Of a DNA stretch of 64,000 bases, positions 49,117 to 58,881 are shown one piece after another. The notes beneath the pieces were generated by a model. It saw nothing but the letters and a program-made list of their open reading frames with translations, was not told the DNA's origin and ran no database searches. This DNA comes from Naumovozyma dairenensis CBS 421 (taxonomy: Eukaryota; Ascomycota; Saccharomycetes; Saccharomycetales; Saccharomycetaceae). The stretch covers positions 248,001 to 312,000 of the forward strand of contig NC_016489.1 of assembly GCF_000227115.2 (NCBI RefSeq), given 5' to 3'. Position 1 is the first letter of the stretch, and the number at the start of each line of letters is the position of its first letter. The position numbers were made by a program, and so were the translations under genes.

Positions 49117-49893
49117 TTAATCATCATTACCTTCATTTTGTAATTTTGCCTTTAATTGTAACAAACTAACAATTGGTTTCTTCCTTCCTTTACTTTTCCT
49201 TTTCAAAATATCAGTCATTTTTTTCAAGAAAACTTCCACTTGTAACTTTTTAAATTCCTTCTTTAAAGAACCATCCACTTCCAACTTCTCATCTAACGAC
49301 GTCGTCGTTGTCGTCATATGAGAAGGACTCGTTGGTTTTTGGAATGGTTTCAAATTCCTTATTACTGACTCAGGAACATTATCCCATTCAGTAAAAGTTT
49401 CGACACCTGTGGCTGAGGTGTCCCAAATCGTACTATTCTTATCTTTTTTAAATTCATCTAATTTCATAGCAAATTCGTATAAAGTAGATCCATTATTTTT
49501 TTGTCCTTGTTGGAATGATCCATTTGGAATGAATAATGGTCTATAACCTGAATAAAGTAATTTCATCGAGATATCTTGATGTCTTAAATTGGATGGTGGT
49601 GTTATTTTGGGCAATCTGGAAAAATTCAACACTTTTTTTCTTTGTAGATTTACTAATGAGCTCTTGTTGTTTGTTGATGTATCTATATTCTTTTTAGCAT
49701 TTGTATGGTATAATGATAGTTTCTCCTTATGCTGCTGTTGTTGGTTGTGTTTCTTTTTCGAACTCTTCGATTGATTCTTCTGCTGTTGTTGTAAAGTCTG
49801 ATTATTTAAAAAGGTAACTGATGATTGAAATCGCCTTGAATTCTTTGAAAGAATGCTTATGCTGGATTTGTTAAAAGTAGCTATATTGAACAT
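49117..49893 (-). CDS. PET20: PET20, mitochondrial protein for respiratory growth
   Basis: 258 residues against 253 in S. cerevisiae (YPL159C). Pet20 is needed for respiratory growth and mitochondrial genome stability; its paralogue Sue1 degrades unstable cytochrome c. The N-terminus MFNIATFNKSSISILSKNSR is a typical presequence, followed by a Gln/Lys/Ser-rich stretch. The family signature is HQDISMKLLYSGYRPLFIPN at about 106-125. The C-terminal third is basic. Next gene in order is AIM44, but 5.8 kb of transposon-derived DNA now separates them. Confidence 0.92.
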   Translation of the reverse strand: MFNIATFNKSSISILSKNSRRFQSSVTFLNNQTLQQQQKNQSKSSKKKHNQQQQHKEKLSLYHTNAKKNIDTSTNNKSSLVNLQRKKVLNFSRLPKITPPSNLRHQDISMKLLYSGYRPLFIPNGSFQQGQKNNGSTLYEFAMKLDEFKKDKNSTIWDTSATGVETFTEWDNVPESVIRNLKPFQKPTSPSHMTTTTTSLDEKLEVDGSLKKEFKKLQVEVFLKKMTDILKRKSKGRKKPIVSLLQLKAKLQNEGNDD

Positions 49894-50714
49894 ATTGTCA
49901 GATGTGTATCTATGGAGGTGATATTATCGTCGTTTATCTTAATGTCTTTGTCGATGTTATAGCAAAACAATTGGAAGGGATTTTTTGAACTTTGAGTTTC
50001 TTTACTGGCCGTACTAAGCTATTAGTTTCAATATTATTTGTTAATTCCACTTATTCTATTGAAATCCTTTACCTTTACTCTATTATCTTTCTTTCTTTCT
50101 TTCTGTCTTGATTTTATTTTACTCATTTTTTTACCGTTCCGAATTTTAATAAACGATTTATTCCAAGACACAAGATACCCGATAAGGGTGCAATACATAG
50201 AGAGACAACTTGGAACCATTAAAGATACACTGTACGTGATATAGTGCTATATTTCCAATAAGGTAGTACATATTTTTAGTAAATTATCGTATAATCTACT
50301 ATATGATATGAACAAGTATTATTTTAGCAATCTCGTCACCTTTTCTTGACTACAATTATAATGCGTTTAGCCTATCAGTTTTATACGTGAAGTTCTAGAG
50401 TAACGCCACATAGACCATATATAACCATGCCAATGAAGCACCTTTAATTTCTTTAACTTATTCTTTCTCCTTTTCTACTCCATATAAATGTAGCATAAAG
50501 TTTTAGCCCATTTAAATACAAACTCAATAAAATATTAAAGAAATTAAAATTATCGAAAAAGATATTATAAAAGCTTTACTTAGGAAAAAAGATATAGTTG
50601 AACATGGCGGATTTCTGTCTTTCTATCATGATTTTCACATTTTTTGACAGTTAGCTTAGTATTTCTGCTACATTCACTATGTTACAAAGCTCCTCCAGGT
50701 CTCATCTCCGTCAT
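49894..50714. other. Intergenic upstream of PET20, left edge of the relic zone
   Basis: About 820 bases, A/T-rich, with a CTTT-type microsatellite near 50090-50105. No gene, LTR pair or RNA recognised. Confidence 0.5.
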
Positions 50715-50924
50715 TCAGTTACCTAACGCTGATGAAAATCCGGAATATGAAATAAGGGAACTGAGAGGAACACAGCAAATATCATCATAATTGGTATGTT
50801 GGCATCTCAGGTTTGGTTGTTTTCTACAACGTTCCCGGACCTCATACAAAGATCTGGAATTAAAATCCTTCTCAATAGAATATTGAATCATGTACTCTTC
50901 ATTTACATAACCACAAACACCCAC
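50715..50924 (-). pseudogene. Minus-strand copy of an unidentified coding segment (inverted duplicate)
   Basis: The minus strand encodes CGYVNEEYMIQYSIEKDFNS followed by RSLYEVRERCRK. This matches the plus-strand peptide at about 51285-51380 (CGYVFEEYMILYCIDKDF, RSLYDARERYRK). The match is clear at both DNA and protein level and the two copies point in opposite directions. The protein family is not recognised. It has no start codon and is only a fragment. Confidence 0.7.
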
Positions 50925-50939
50925 CTGTTGAAGATAATC

Positions 50940-51733
50940 ATGTTAGAAATTGAATTTGACGGTGTGAGGAAGTTATGCCTAGATAGTCGCCTCCATGCTG
51001 TCATGTTGAAATATGGTCATTCGAAATCTGTTTTATTTGATAAATTTAAGACTAGTGCTCTTGCCAAATTTTGTGAAATTATTGTTAGCAAGCCCAAGTT
51101 ACCAGTTCCTGGTGAGTTGTAGCAACGATTTAGTGACGACAAGGTCGTATAATAGGATATGGGAGGAAATTGTTAGCCAGAAATTGGATATTGAAGCTGA
51201 TGTTAGGAGAGCAAGTACCATTAGGTATCAAAGTTGACCATTTATTATTAATTTTGGTGGTAGACCTAAATATTTGATGAGTACTTGTGGTTACGTCTTT
51301 GAAGAATATATGATTCTTTATTGCATTGATAAAGATTTTCGCTCTAGGTCTTTGTATGATGCTCGTGAACGTTATAGGAAACCAGCCAAAGTGAAGGTAC
51401 CAGCATGCCAATACGTCATGATGATGTTTGCGGGTGTTCCATAACCGTGATTTCTTAGATTACTTTTACAAGAAGTTTCCACCATTGCCTAGAGTTTATT
51501 GTTTTAGTCAGTGGCTGAAGTTGATGTCGTTGTCGGTTCAATATCCCAATGATCAAGTAAGAAGACTCTATTTGGTTATAGGTGCTATGTATTATAATGG
51601 GACGTGGGAGCGTATTCATGATCAAAATTTGGATATCTTAATGCATTCCTCAGTGGAGGTTTGCAGGGAACGAATGAAGACATTCCCACACCTTGACCAA
51701 CTAACAAGTATAATCATCTCCTTTAATCCTTAG
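50940..51733 (+). pseudogene. Broken coding sequence of unknown family with internal repeats
   Basis: Consecutive open stretches in shifting frames (50940-51120, 51110-51237, 51241-51440, 51428-51733) read as one protein interrupted by stops and frameshifts near 51119, 51235 and 51440. Two parts resemble each other: YNRIWEEIVSQKLDIEADV and YNGTWERIHDQNLDILMHS, so the ancestral protein may have had repeats. A third part is duplicated in reverse at 50715-50924. Aromatic and charged residues are common and I see no catalytic motif. It may come from a transposon's own gene or from a fast-evolving accessory gene. Confidence 0.55.
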
Positions 51734-52128
51734 GAAACTGAACAAACATTTCAGTGTCGAAAAGATGGATCGAAGAGCATATTGCGATACTAGAGGATTG
51801 AATGAGATGACACCTAAAAGTAAACACCCTTACCTAGAATTGACGACTTGGTTGGTCAATATCACGGTCTTCCACAATAGGCAGTACGAGTTGGTTATCG
51901 GGTAGTATCGACTTGAAAAGGAGCTAAAGGAACGATACTTTTGGTTAAAAAGAACAATATTAAAATCTGGTTAGGTTTCTCTCATTATTGAATTAAGATG
52001 TCTGGAGATAACAAAATTTAAACTTTCAACGGTTTGGCGGATACTTATAGCATTGATACTTCTTAGACACTGTTCAAATCCGCCGCTGAGCTAAAGGCAT
52101 CATCTATGAAACACAACAAATATTCATC

Positions 52129-52788
52129 TTGGCTCAAAGATTAGACGGTGAAGTTGCTACATGGTTCGTTGATTACGTCCACTCTCATAATATGGAAAGT
52201 ATGTCGTATGTCACCTTTGTCACAGCATTCAAGGCTCACTTTTCCATCCATATTGATTCATTCCAAGTATTATTGAATTTGGATGAGTTACTCCAAGCTG
52301 GTTCCGTCGAAGAATACACGCAAAAGTTCAATGAAATGAGAACTTTGTTGCCACCTAATTATTTTAGCGATGAAGCGTATTTGAACAAATACATTGGTGG
52401 ACTAAAGCCTGAATTGAGAAAGGATCTGCGTCTGCATAATCCAATGTCACTGTTCGATGCAACCGAAATTTCCATGAGAAGTACTGCACTTACTACGTCT
52501 GCTCCTAGTACTAAACCTTGCGCCATTGATTTCAGTGCTCCAGCATCAGTTGCTAACAATAATGCAGGTTCTGCCCCCATGGAAATCGACTTTGTAAGAA
52601 CCTCCCATCCAGAGAGGTCATTCAATAAACGAGGCCGTAACTTTAATGCCAACAAAAGAGGTGACCAAAGTAACAACTGGAGAAATAAGTTCAGAGAGGT
52701 TTGCTTAGCCAATGGGTTCTGTTTAAATTGCGGTAAGCCTGGTCACACAAAAGCCCAATGCAAGGAGGCGAGCAACCCTCAATATTAA
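52129..52788 (+). pseudogene. gag fragment of the Ty3/gypsy relic
   Basis: About 220 codons are open, without an ATG (the open frame begins at TTG). The N-terminal part has the gypsy capsid pattern (GEVATWFVDYVHSHN, FVTAFKAHF, LDELLQAGSVEEYTQKFNEM, YIGGLKPELRKDLR). The C-terminal part is basic, Asn/Arg-rich, and contains one CCHC zinc knuckle. The protease frame begins about 130 bases later. Confidence 0.88.
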
Positions 52789-52802
52789 ATCATACCGTAG
52801 TG

Positions 52803-53650
52803 AGTCTGGTGAAAACATTCCGTCTGGTGAAGACATTCCGTCTGGTGAAGATAATGAACCTCGTGAACTGTTAGAAAATGAATTATACCCGTTAGTTACG
52901 GATCCCATCGTTGGGAAGAGGAAGGAGTTCGACTGTCTGGTTAAGAATGGTCAAAGTATCACTGTATTATTGGATACAGGTGCGTCAACATCAATTATTT
53001 CCCATAACTTAGTGAAGAAACTGTCATTGGTTAAATGTAAGGCTCCACCGTTACGAATTCGGGGTGTGGTGAAGGATCAACATACATATTGTCAAACTGC
53101 TGTGGTTATTTCAGTGCAGGTGCACGGTTATTGGTATGATATTGCTGGTTATGTTAACGATAAGGTCCCTGACAAACTCATTATGGGTAATTCGATCCTA
53201 GAACTCCATCCTGAATTATTTTCCTCTCCAGTCAGTAGCATTGAATGTGATTTTATACGTGAGGGTACAATTGAAGATTATTATGGTAAAGAGATAGAAG
53301 AAATTTTCATTATCGACATAGAAAACACACGCGAGAAAGTTATAGAAAAAGACTCATTTGCGACATTACCTCGAAATCTACAGGAGAAATTTAAAGATAC
53401 AGTTAAGAATGATTTAGGAAAATTAGACACAGATAGAGAGGAAATTGTTGAACATGAGATTGATATAGAAGAGGGTGAAAGACCACCAAGACAACAACCA
53501 TATAGACTATCACCCAAATTAGAGAAAGTAACATCGAATCTGGTTAACGAATTATTAGATAATGGCTTCATAACTCCATCTAAATCCTCATACTCGTCGC
53601 CTATTGTATTAGTAAAGAAGAAAGATGGCTCGTACCCCGGTTATGTGTAG
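52803..53650 (+). pseudogene. Protease and RT N-terminal part of the Ty3/gypsy relic
   Basis: Contains the aspartic protease active site DTGAST and the flap/second-half motif KLIMGNSILELHPELF. It continues into the RT N-terminus (PYRLSPKLEKVTSNLVNELL, SPIVLVKKKDGSY). The frame breaks near 53640 and RT continues in the next phase. Confidence 0.85.
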
Positions 53651-54272
53651 ATTACCGAGCCCTCAATAAGGTGACTTTAAAGGACCCATTTCCTTTACCT
53701 AGATTAGAAATACTGTTCTCAAAGATTGGTCAAGCTAAATATTTTACTACGCTGGATTTACATAGTGCTTATCACCAAATCCCTATGAGGAAAACAGATG
53801 AAGAATTAACGGCTATTGTCACTCCATTTGGTAAATACCAATATAAGGTTATGCCGTTTGGTTTGGTTAATGCACCTAGCACATTTGCTCGTTTTATGAC
53901 AAATATATTCCAGGAATTGGACTTCGTTGTGGTTTATTTGGATGATATCTTAATTTTCAGTAATAATTTAACTGAACATTGGAAGCATGTAGAATTAGTC
54001 CTCAACAAATTGCAACAATACAAACTTATCGCAAGAAGAAGAAATGTTACTTTGCTCAGTCATCGGTAGAGTTTTTAGGTCACAGGGTAAGTGCTCAGGG
54101 AATCGTTCCCTTAAAGGATAAATGTACAGCAATTGAAAGCATGGTTGTTAAACCAGAGGTTAAGTCGGTACAACGATTCTTAGGAATGTGTAACTTCTAT
54201 CGCAGATTTATTCCAGAATGTAGTAAGCTATGTCGCTCGTTAATCGAATTTACATCTAAGAAGGCTGATTGA
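53640..54272 (+). pseudogene. RT core of the Ty3/gypsy relic, frameshifted
   Basis: After the frame change the RT palm motifs run to YLDD (53935-53946). A second frameshift near 54055 moves the thumb region (FLGHRVSAQGIVPLKDKC, VQRFLGMCNFYRRFIPECS) into another phase. A stop follows at about 54270 before RNase H. Confidence 0.88.
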
Positions 54273-54399
54273 TCGCATGAACAAGAACAGAGCATCAGGA
54301 AATTAAAAGATGCTTTAATGAATCCTCCACTCTTGACTCCGTTTGTTGTTGGTAAAGAATATCAGTTAACTACTGGGGAAATGCAACTAGACATATCCT

Positions 54400-54740
54400 A
54401 ATTTAGTACCTAACCAGCTAGTAATTTACCGATGAGCATTGTTAACAGATCTAATGTTTTTACCCGAAGCAATGATATGTGGAAACCCAGGAAAGCAGAA
54501 AATATACCGAAATAGGAGATCGATAACATCTCTAGCACTAATATGTTTAGCACAAGGCATTATTCGGAGACCTCTCAACGGTAATCATGAACATAACTCA
54601 ATAGGTATTAGTAGTAGGTAAATCAGTGAGGAATTCAATAGCGATTAGTGACCATCTTCCATATTGAATAGTTAATGTCATAAATAGAGCTTGATGTTTT
54701 TCGGTGATATTGTCTCATTAATTGACAACTTTGTACAGAA
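54400..54740 (-). mobile_element. Likely gypsy integrase fragment, inverted relative to the gag-RT part
   Basis: On the minus strand, in at least two frames, the order and content resemble a gypsy integrase core. RWSLIAIEFLTDLPTTNTY (about 54617-54676) recalls the first catalytic Asp region. FPGFPHIIASGKNIRS (about 54442-54490) recalls the G-x-P-x-x-I-x-S-D/G-R region. A cysteine-bearing segment upstream may be the zinc-finger remnant. Stops interrupt it. Orientation is opposite to the gag-RT relic, so the region was rearranged or two elements are present. Confidence 0.5.
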
Positions 54741-55659
54741 TTTAACATATTTTTCTATTGAAGAATGGATAGTTGTCGAGTAGTAAATAGCCATGGTTCG
54801 ATTCTTTAAGAATGATTAGTATAATATTCTTCCCTTTAGGGCTAATTTCAACAATTTCAATAAGCTCGTAAGTCGAAAATAGGATAGACAACAATGCCTG
54901 TTCCTACCTCCATTAAATGGTGGTTGGTTTGCTTGAACAACAGAAATGATGTTGTTGATTGGGTAAGTTTCATTTTCTATGAAAGATACTTAGTCAAAAG
55001 CAAATCGTCATGTAAAGGTTCCTCAGAAAGGATGGTATCGAAAACCCCCGAAACAAAGTATTATATTTGATGAAACTTCGATCCAAGTCCTGGGAGGACA
55101 ATTCATAGAAAACCATCAAGCCTTGGACAAAAGTGATCTGGTACGAAAAAAATTTTTGGATAAAAAAGTACAGTAATTAGCAGAGGACGATAGATGTGGA
55201 ATCTATCGACATCAACTCACAACTGCGGAGAATTTACATAATCTAATTCATCAAACTCCTTTCTTATATGACGGTTAGCAAATGATATGGGAATGACTTA
55301 GAAGGGAGGCTAGATGGTCATCTTTTAAATTTCTCGTTCGATAGTCGGTACTTCAATAAAAGAATAGTATATAATTGGCTTTCATGAAACGTTGCCTATT
55401 TTTATATATAACGTTGTTAGGAAAAAAAAATTTTCATCAGGTGATCAAATTAAGGCTTAACGCGAATAGAAGTCGTAACGCTAGATATGATGTGATATGA
55501 TATGATATGATATGATATGATATGATATAATATCATATGGTTTTTTACGTACATCTATATTTATTTATGCACACGGATATTATTATTAAGAAAAAGAGTC
55601 CTTATTATTTTTTTAAATAACAATTATGAAGAATAGTATATTAAATATGGCATATACTT
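54741..55659. other. Decayed DNA between transposon relics and AIM44
   Basis: About 920 bases. A plus-strand stretch near 55020-55190 reads as protein-like (WYRKPPKQSIIFDETSIQVL, QFIENHQALDKSDLVRKKFL) and may be another transposon remnant, but I cannot place it. The GATAT microsatellite below is near the AIM44 end. Confidence 0.4.
55494..55528 (+). repeat. (GATAT)7 pentanucleotide microsatellite
   Basis: Seven perfect GATAT copies about 130 bases downstream of the AIM44 stop. The adjoining AATATCATATGG can pair with the repeat. Confidence 0.95.
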
Positions 55660-57912
55660 TTAAATCTTCATCCCGACTGGTAAAGTCAATGATCTTTTCA
55701 CGGTAGTAACTGGAACGGAAAGAAGACTTGAACTCATACTAACGTTATGAAAGACATTATTCATCGTTGTTAATGGTGGTAAAGTATTAAAATTTGTGGT
55801 ACTAACTTGATGATGATAATTTAACTTCTCATCCAATTCTTCAGTATCACTTTCATCAGTCTCGTTTTCCATTAATTGAGAACCATTTGAACTTGACATA
55901 ATAGACACAAAATCATCTTCCTCTTCTTCTTCTTCTTCTTCTTCTTCTTCACTTTCTTCTTGAATACCGTATAATAAAGGAGACATAACTGTATTAGAAG
56001 ATGATGAATATGTTTGTTCTTGTTCAAATTTCGAAATTTGATACCTTAACATGATTCTCTTTGTAATAACGTATCTCAAATATTGTCCGATAACATCTTG
56101 TAATTGTTCCTTGGAATCCTCCATGCCTGAGTCTGAGTTATTATCTTCTTCAATTTCACTTAGTACGTTCATTGAATTGATATCTATTATATATTCATCA
56201 TCGTATTCATCTTCGTCTTGTTCGTTGTCGGGTTCTTCATGGATTGTGTTATGTTGATGATGACTTGATAATGGGATTACTTTATTCTTGACGACTATGG
56301 ATGGTTGTCTAATTACGTTTGAATTCAGTGAGGCTGATGATGATAACTGTGGTGTAGTTGTTGCTATGTTTGTACGGTTACGAATGAATCTAGATTGAGT
56401 TGTATTATTTCTTGTAATTTGTTGTTGTTGATTTAATCTTGGTGATGTTATTATTGAATGAGAGGGAGTTGCTGTTGATGAATGTAATGTTGATGCAGCT
56501 CTCCTTATTGAAGATGCTGTACGACGTAATGAGGTTGTGTTATTGTTGTTACGGTTGGTGATGGGGTTTTGAATGATTGGTGAAGTTGGAGAAGAGATAA
56601 TTTTGTTAATGTTTTTAATTGATGGGGATGGAGTAATAGAAGAAGAACGTTTTTGTAAGTTTGTTACATATCCGTTTGTTCTTTTCAAATGAGAAGTTTC
56701 AGGAGAAAAGTTTTTATTTGTAGATACTCTTGAATGTGTTTTCAATTGAATGTTTTTGTTTGTAGTCTTTTTAGTATTAATCAATGGTGATTTTATATTA
56801 GATTTCATATTGGAAGTAGAAGAGACATATTTTTTATTTTTATTCTTATTCTTATTCTTATTGAATAGTTTACTTCTGATCATGAATCTTAACTTTTTCA
56901 AAGTTTTCTTTAATTTAATACCTATCATGGTGAAATAATACAATAGACCACCTTTACATCTAATTGCATTTGATCTTTTCAAAGAAGATTTTGAAGATTT
57001 TGAAGTTGGGTTTCTGGTTTTAGTAGTGGTATGGTGGCTTTTTGGAAGAGTTTTCTTTTGAGAAGGAGATATTGCTGTAGTAGGAGATGATAACTTTTGT
57101 TTCACCTTTTTTGGACTTTGTATTTGTGATATTTTTTTCTTACTACTTTTTTTAGTTGGAGAAGAAAGAGTACCATTTGAAGAAATTGATGGAACTTGTT
57201 TAATGGTTGGAACACGTCGAAGGTTGGTTTGTTCTTTAGATAAAGAATGATATGATGTGGAGGAGAAGGTGGAGGTGTTGGAGGATGCTGATGAGTGGTT
57301 TCTATTGATATTATTTGTTGATAGTTTATCGATTGAAGATGATTCAGATGATGTAGCAGAGACTATTGCGTATGAAATATTATCAGCTGTAGGTATTGAA
57401 TAAAGTGTACTTCTCTTGGTGACATCTGTTGTACAATTAGTGGACACGCTTGGATTTGTTGATACGTATTTCTTAAATGAAGGCGATGAAGAAGAGAAAT
57501 ATGATATGGAAGAAGGTGGTAACTTCTCAGCAGCCAGATGTTTTGAATGACTGTTGCTCGTATTTGATACGGGGAATAATTTTGGTGAAGTAGTAGTGTT
57601 ATCAGAAATATTAGCGAAAGAATAGTAGCCATTAGAAGATGAAGAATAAGTATTTGTATTTGTATTTGAATTAGTGTTTGTAGAGAAAGTATAATCTGAT
57701 TTAATTTGAGACAAGTTATCATCTTCATTGCTATTATTGTCATGCAATGCCAAATTATCGTTTAAAAGATGATGATTATTTAAATCGTATTCATTTTTGG
57801 GGCTAGTAACAATTTTAGGTAAGTTTTCATTTGAGGGGAATTTAAAACCCATTTGTTCCCCTTTGAAAGATTTAGTTTTTGTTCTAGTAGGTGTCCTAAT
57901 AATCATTGACAT
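55660..57912 (-). CDS. AIM44: AIM44, bud-neck/cytokinetic ring regulator
   Basis: 750 residues against 758 in S. cerevisiae (YPL158C). Aim44/Gps1 sits at the bud neck, organises Rho1/Cdc42 activity in cytokinesis and blocks re-budding at old sites. Conserved blocks are the N-terminus MIIRTPTRTKTKSFKGEQMG, the GYYSFANISDNTT segment, the cysteine-containing basic region NAIRCKGGLLYYFTMIGIKL, SLRRTASSIRRAAS, and RQPSIVVKNKVIPLS. The rest is Ser/Thr/Asn-rich and probably disordered, with Asn-Lys and poly-Glu runs. Met3 (57906) gives the start closest to S. cerevisiae. Divergent from TGS1 with 969 bases between. Confidence 0.94.
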   Translation of the reverse strand: MSMIIRTPTRTKTKSFKGEQMGFKFPSNENLPKIVTSPKNEYDLNNHHLLNDNLALHDNNSNEDDNLSQIKSDYTFSTNTNSNTNTNTYSSSSNGYYSFANISDNTTTSPKLFPVSNTSNSHSKHLAAEKLPPSSISYFSSSSPSFKKYVSTNPSVSTNCTTDVTKRSTLYSIPTADNISYAIVSATSSESSSIDKLSTNNINRNHSSASSNTSTFSSTSYHSLSKEQTNLRRVPTIKQVPSISSNGTLSSPTKKSSKKKISQIQSPKKVKQKLSSPTTAISPSQKKTLPKSHHTTTKTRNPTSKSSKSSLKRSNAIRCKGGLLYYFTMIGIKLKKTLKKLRFMIRSKLFNKNKNKNKNKKYVSSTSNMKSNIKSPLINTKKTTNKNIQLKTHSRVSTNKNFSPETSHLKRTNGYVTNLQKRSSSITPSPSIKNINKIISSPTSPIIQNPITNRNNNNTTSLRRTASSIRRAASTLHSSTATPSHSIITSPRLNQQQQITRNNTTQSRFIRNRTNIATTTPQLSSSASLNSNVIRQPSIVVKNKVIPLSSHHQHNTIHEEPDNEQDEDEYDDEYIIDINSMNVLSEIEEDNNSDSGMEDSKEQLQDVIGQYLRYVITKRIMLRYQISKFEQEQTYSSSSNTVMSPLLYGIQEESEEEEEEEEEEEDDFVSIMSSSNGSQLMENETDESDTEELDEKLNYHHQVSTTNFNTLPPLTTMNNVFHNVSMSSSLLSVPVTTVKRSLTLPVGMKI

Positions 57913-58244
57913 CGTATGGGTATGGGGTATGGTTTTTTTTGAGTGTATGCTCGATTGAGATGTCGATGGGAGAGGACATTATTCCTTGAATAAAGGAATC
58001 ATGTATGAACGGGTATGAATATATATAGATATATATATATATGTATATTGTAATTAGTTGATTGCATAGTGAGTGGGTATTTGTCAACTCTATGGTATAT
58101 CCCTCTGTATTTATGGATGTAACCCAGCAATGTCAATATGAGCTGACATACTTACGCACTATACTACAGTATACTTTTATGATATTTTCACCAGCAATTC
58201 TACTTGTCGCAAAAAAAAGGGAATGGCTGTGCAAGGTTGAAGGG

Positions 58245-58252
58245 TTACCCGG
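58245..58252. promoter_or_regulatory. Reb1 site between AIM44 and TGS1
   Basis: TTACCCGG, the exact Reb1 core, about 333 bases upstream of AIM44 and 630 upstream of TGS1. Confidence 0.6.
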
Positions 58253-58318
58253 AGTCTGACAACCAGCCAGCCTATCATCACCTCGCCTCACCCAGACACC
58301 GCAAAGTTTCCAGTAGGC

Positions 58319-58328
58319 TCGGCGGCTA
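58319..58328. promoter_or_regulatory. URS1 (Ume6 site) between AIM44 and TGS1
   Basis: TCGGCGGCTA, the exact URS1 reverse complement, 407 bases upstream of AIM44 and 554 upstream of TGS1. Which gene it acts on cannot be told. Confidence 0.7.
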
Positions 58329-58632
58329 ATTTAATTGAAAAGATGTAGTATAGTATAAATTAGTATAGTATATATAATACACACAGAACAACCAAAAATG
58401 TTACCAGATCATATACAGTATACGTCTGATTCTATTATAACCTTCTACTTGCTACGCTTACTCATGAGAAGGAATCCCTAGGTAAACGGAAATGAAGCAC
58501 AGTATACAAAACCTGATTGTTGTATTCTTGAAATTGTATTGTGTTGTAAGAAAAAAGCAGTATTAAGTAGAAGTTACAGCTTGTAAAAATACACGTTACC
58601 TTAGACTGTATGCATGAATACGTACACACACA

Positions 58633-58634
58633 CA

Positions 58635-58664
<30 letters not shown>
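58633..58664 (+). repeat. (CATA)8 tetranucleotide microsatellite
   Basis: Eight perfect CATA copies upstream of TGS1, preceded by a short CA run. Confidence 0.95.
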
Positions 58665-58665
<1 letters not shown>

Positions 58666-58881
58666 GTATTTGAAATGAATTGGAATTTGCACCGCGTTCG
58701 CGTTTCCATATTTACATTTTTTTGATGAAATTTTTGAAATTTCAATCTTTCAATAGTACGTACATACGTATATACGAGAAGAGGTGGGAAAAAAAATTAC
58801 TGAGATGAGCTGCTAGTTACTAGCTACTATAAATCTATATCTCGATCAATTCCAAAACCAGAAACAAGAGCAAATTGCACA

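Larger units (their letters stand above)
52010..54375 (+). mobile_element. Ty3/gypsy-type retrotransposon relic: gag, protease, reverse transcriptase
   Basis: In order on the plus strand: a gag-like capsid region with stops near 52020 and 52064; a zinc knuckle CLNCGKPGHTKAQC at 52720-52761; a retroviral-type protease with LLDTGAST near 52968-52990; then reverse transcriptase with PLPRLEILFSKIGQAKYFTT, LDLHSAYHQIP, MPFGLVNAPSTFARFM and the catalytic YLDD at 53935-53946; and the start of RNase H (about 54280-54370). Frameshifts lie near 53640 and 54055 and a TGA is near 54270. The integrase does not follow in this orientation. No flanking LTRs were identified. The order protease-RT before integrase and the RT motifs mark it as Ty3/gypsy. 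Confidence 0.9.
57913..58881. other. Divergent promoter region AIM44-TGS1
   Basis: 969 bases with a TA repeat (58020-58045), Reb1 and URS1 sites and a CATA repeat, listed separately. Short frames here are not supported. Confidence 0.55.

Noticed and set aside
54790..54800. GGTTCGATTCT resembling a tRNA B box
   Set aside because: No A box, acceptor stem or T-arm pairing could be built around it; lies in decayed transposon DNA.
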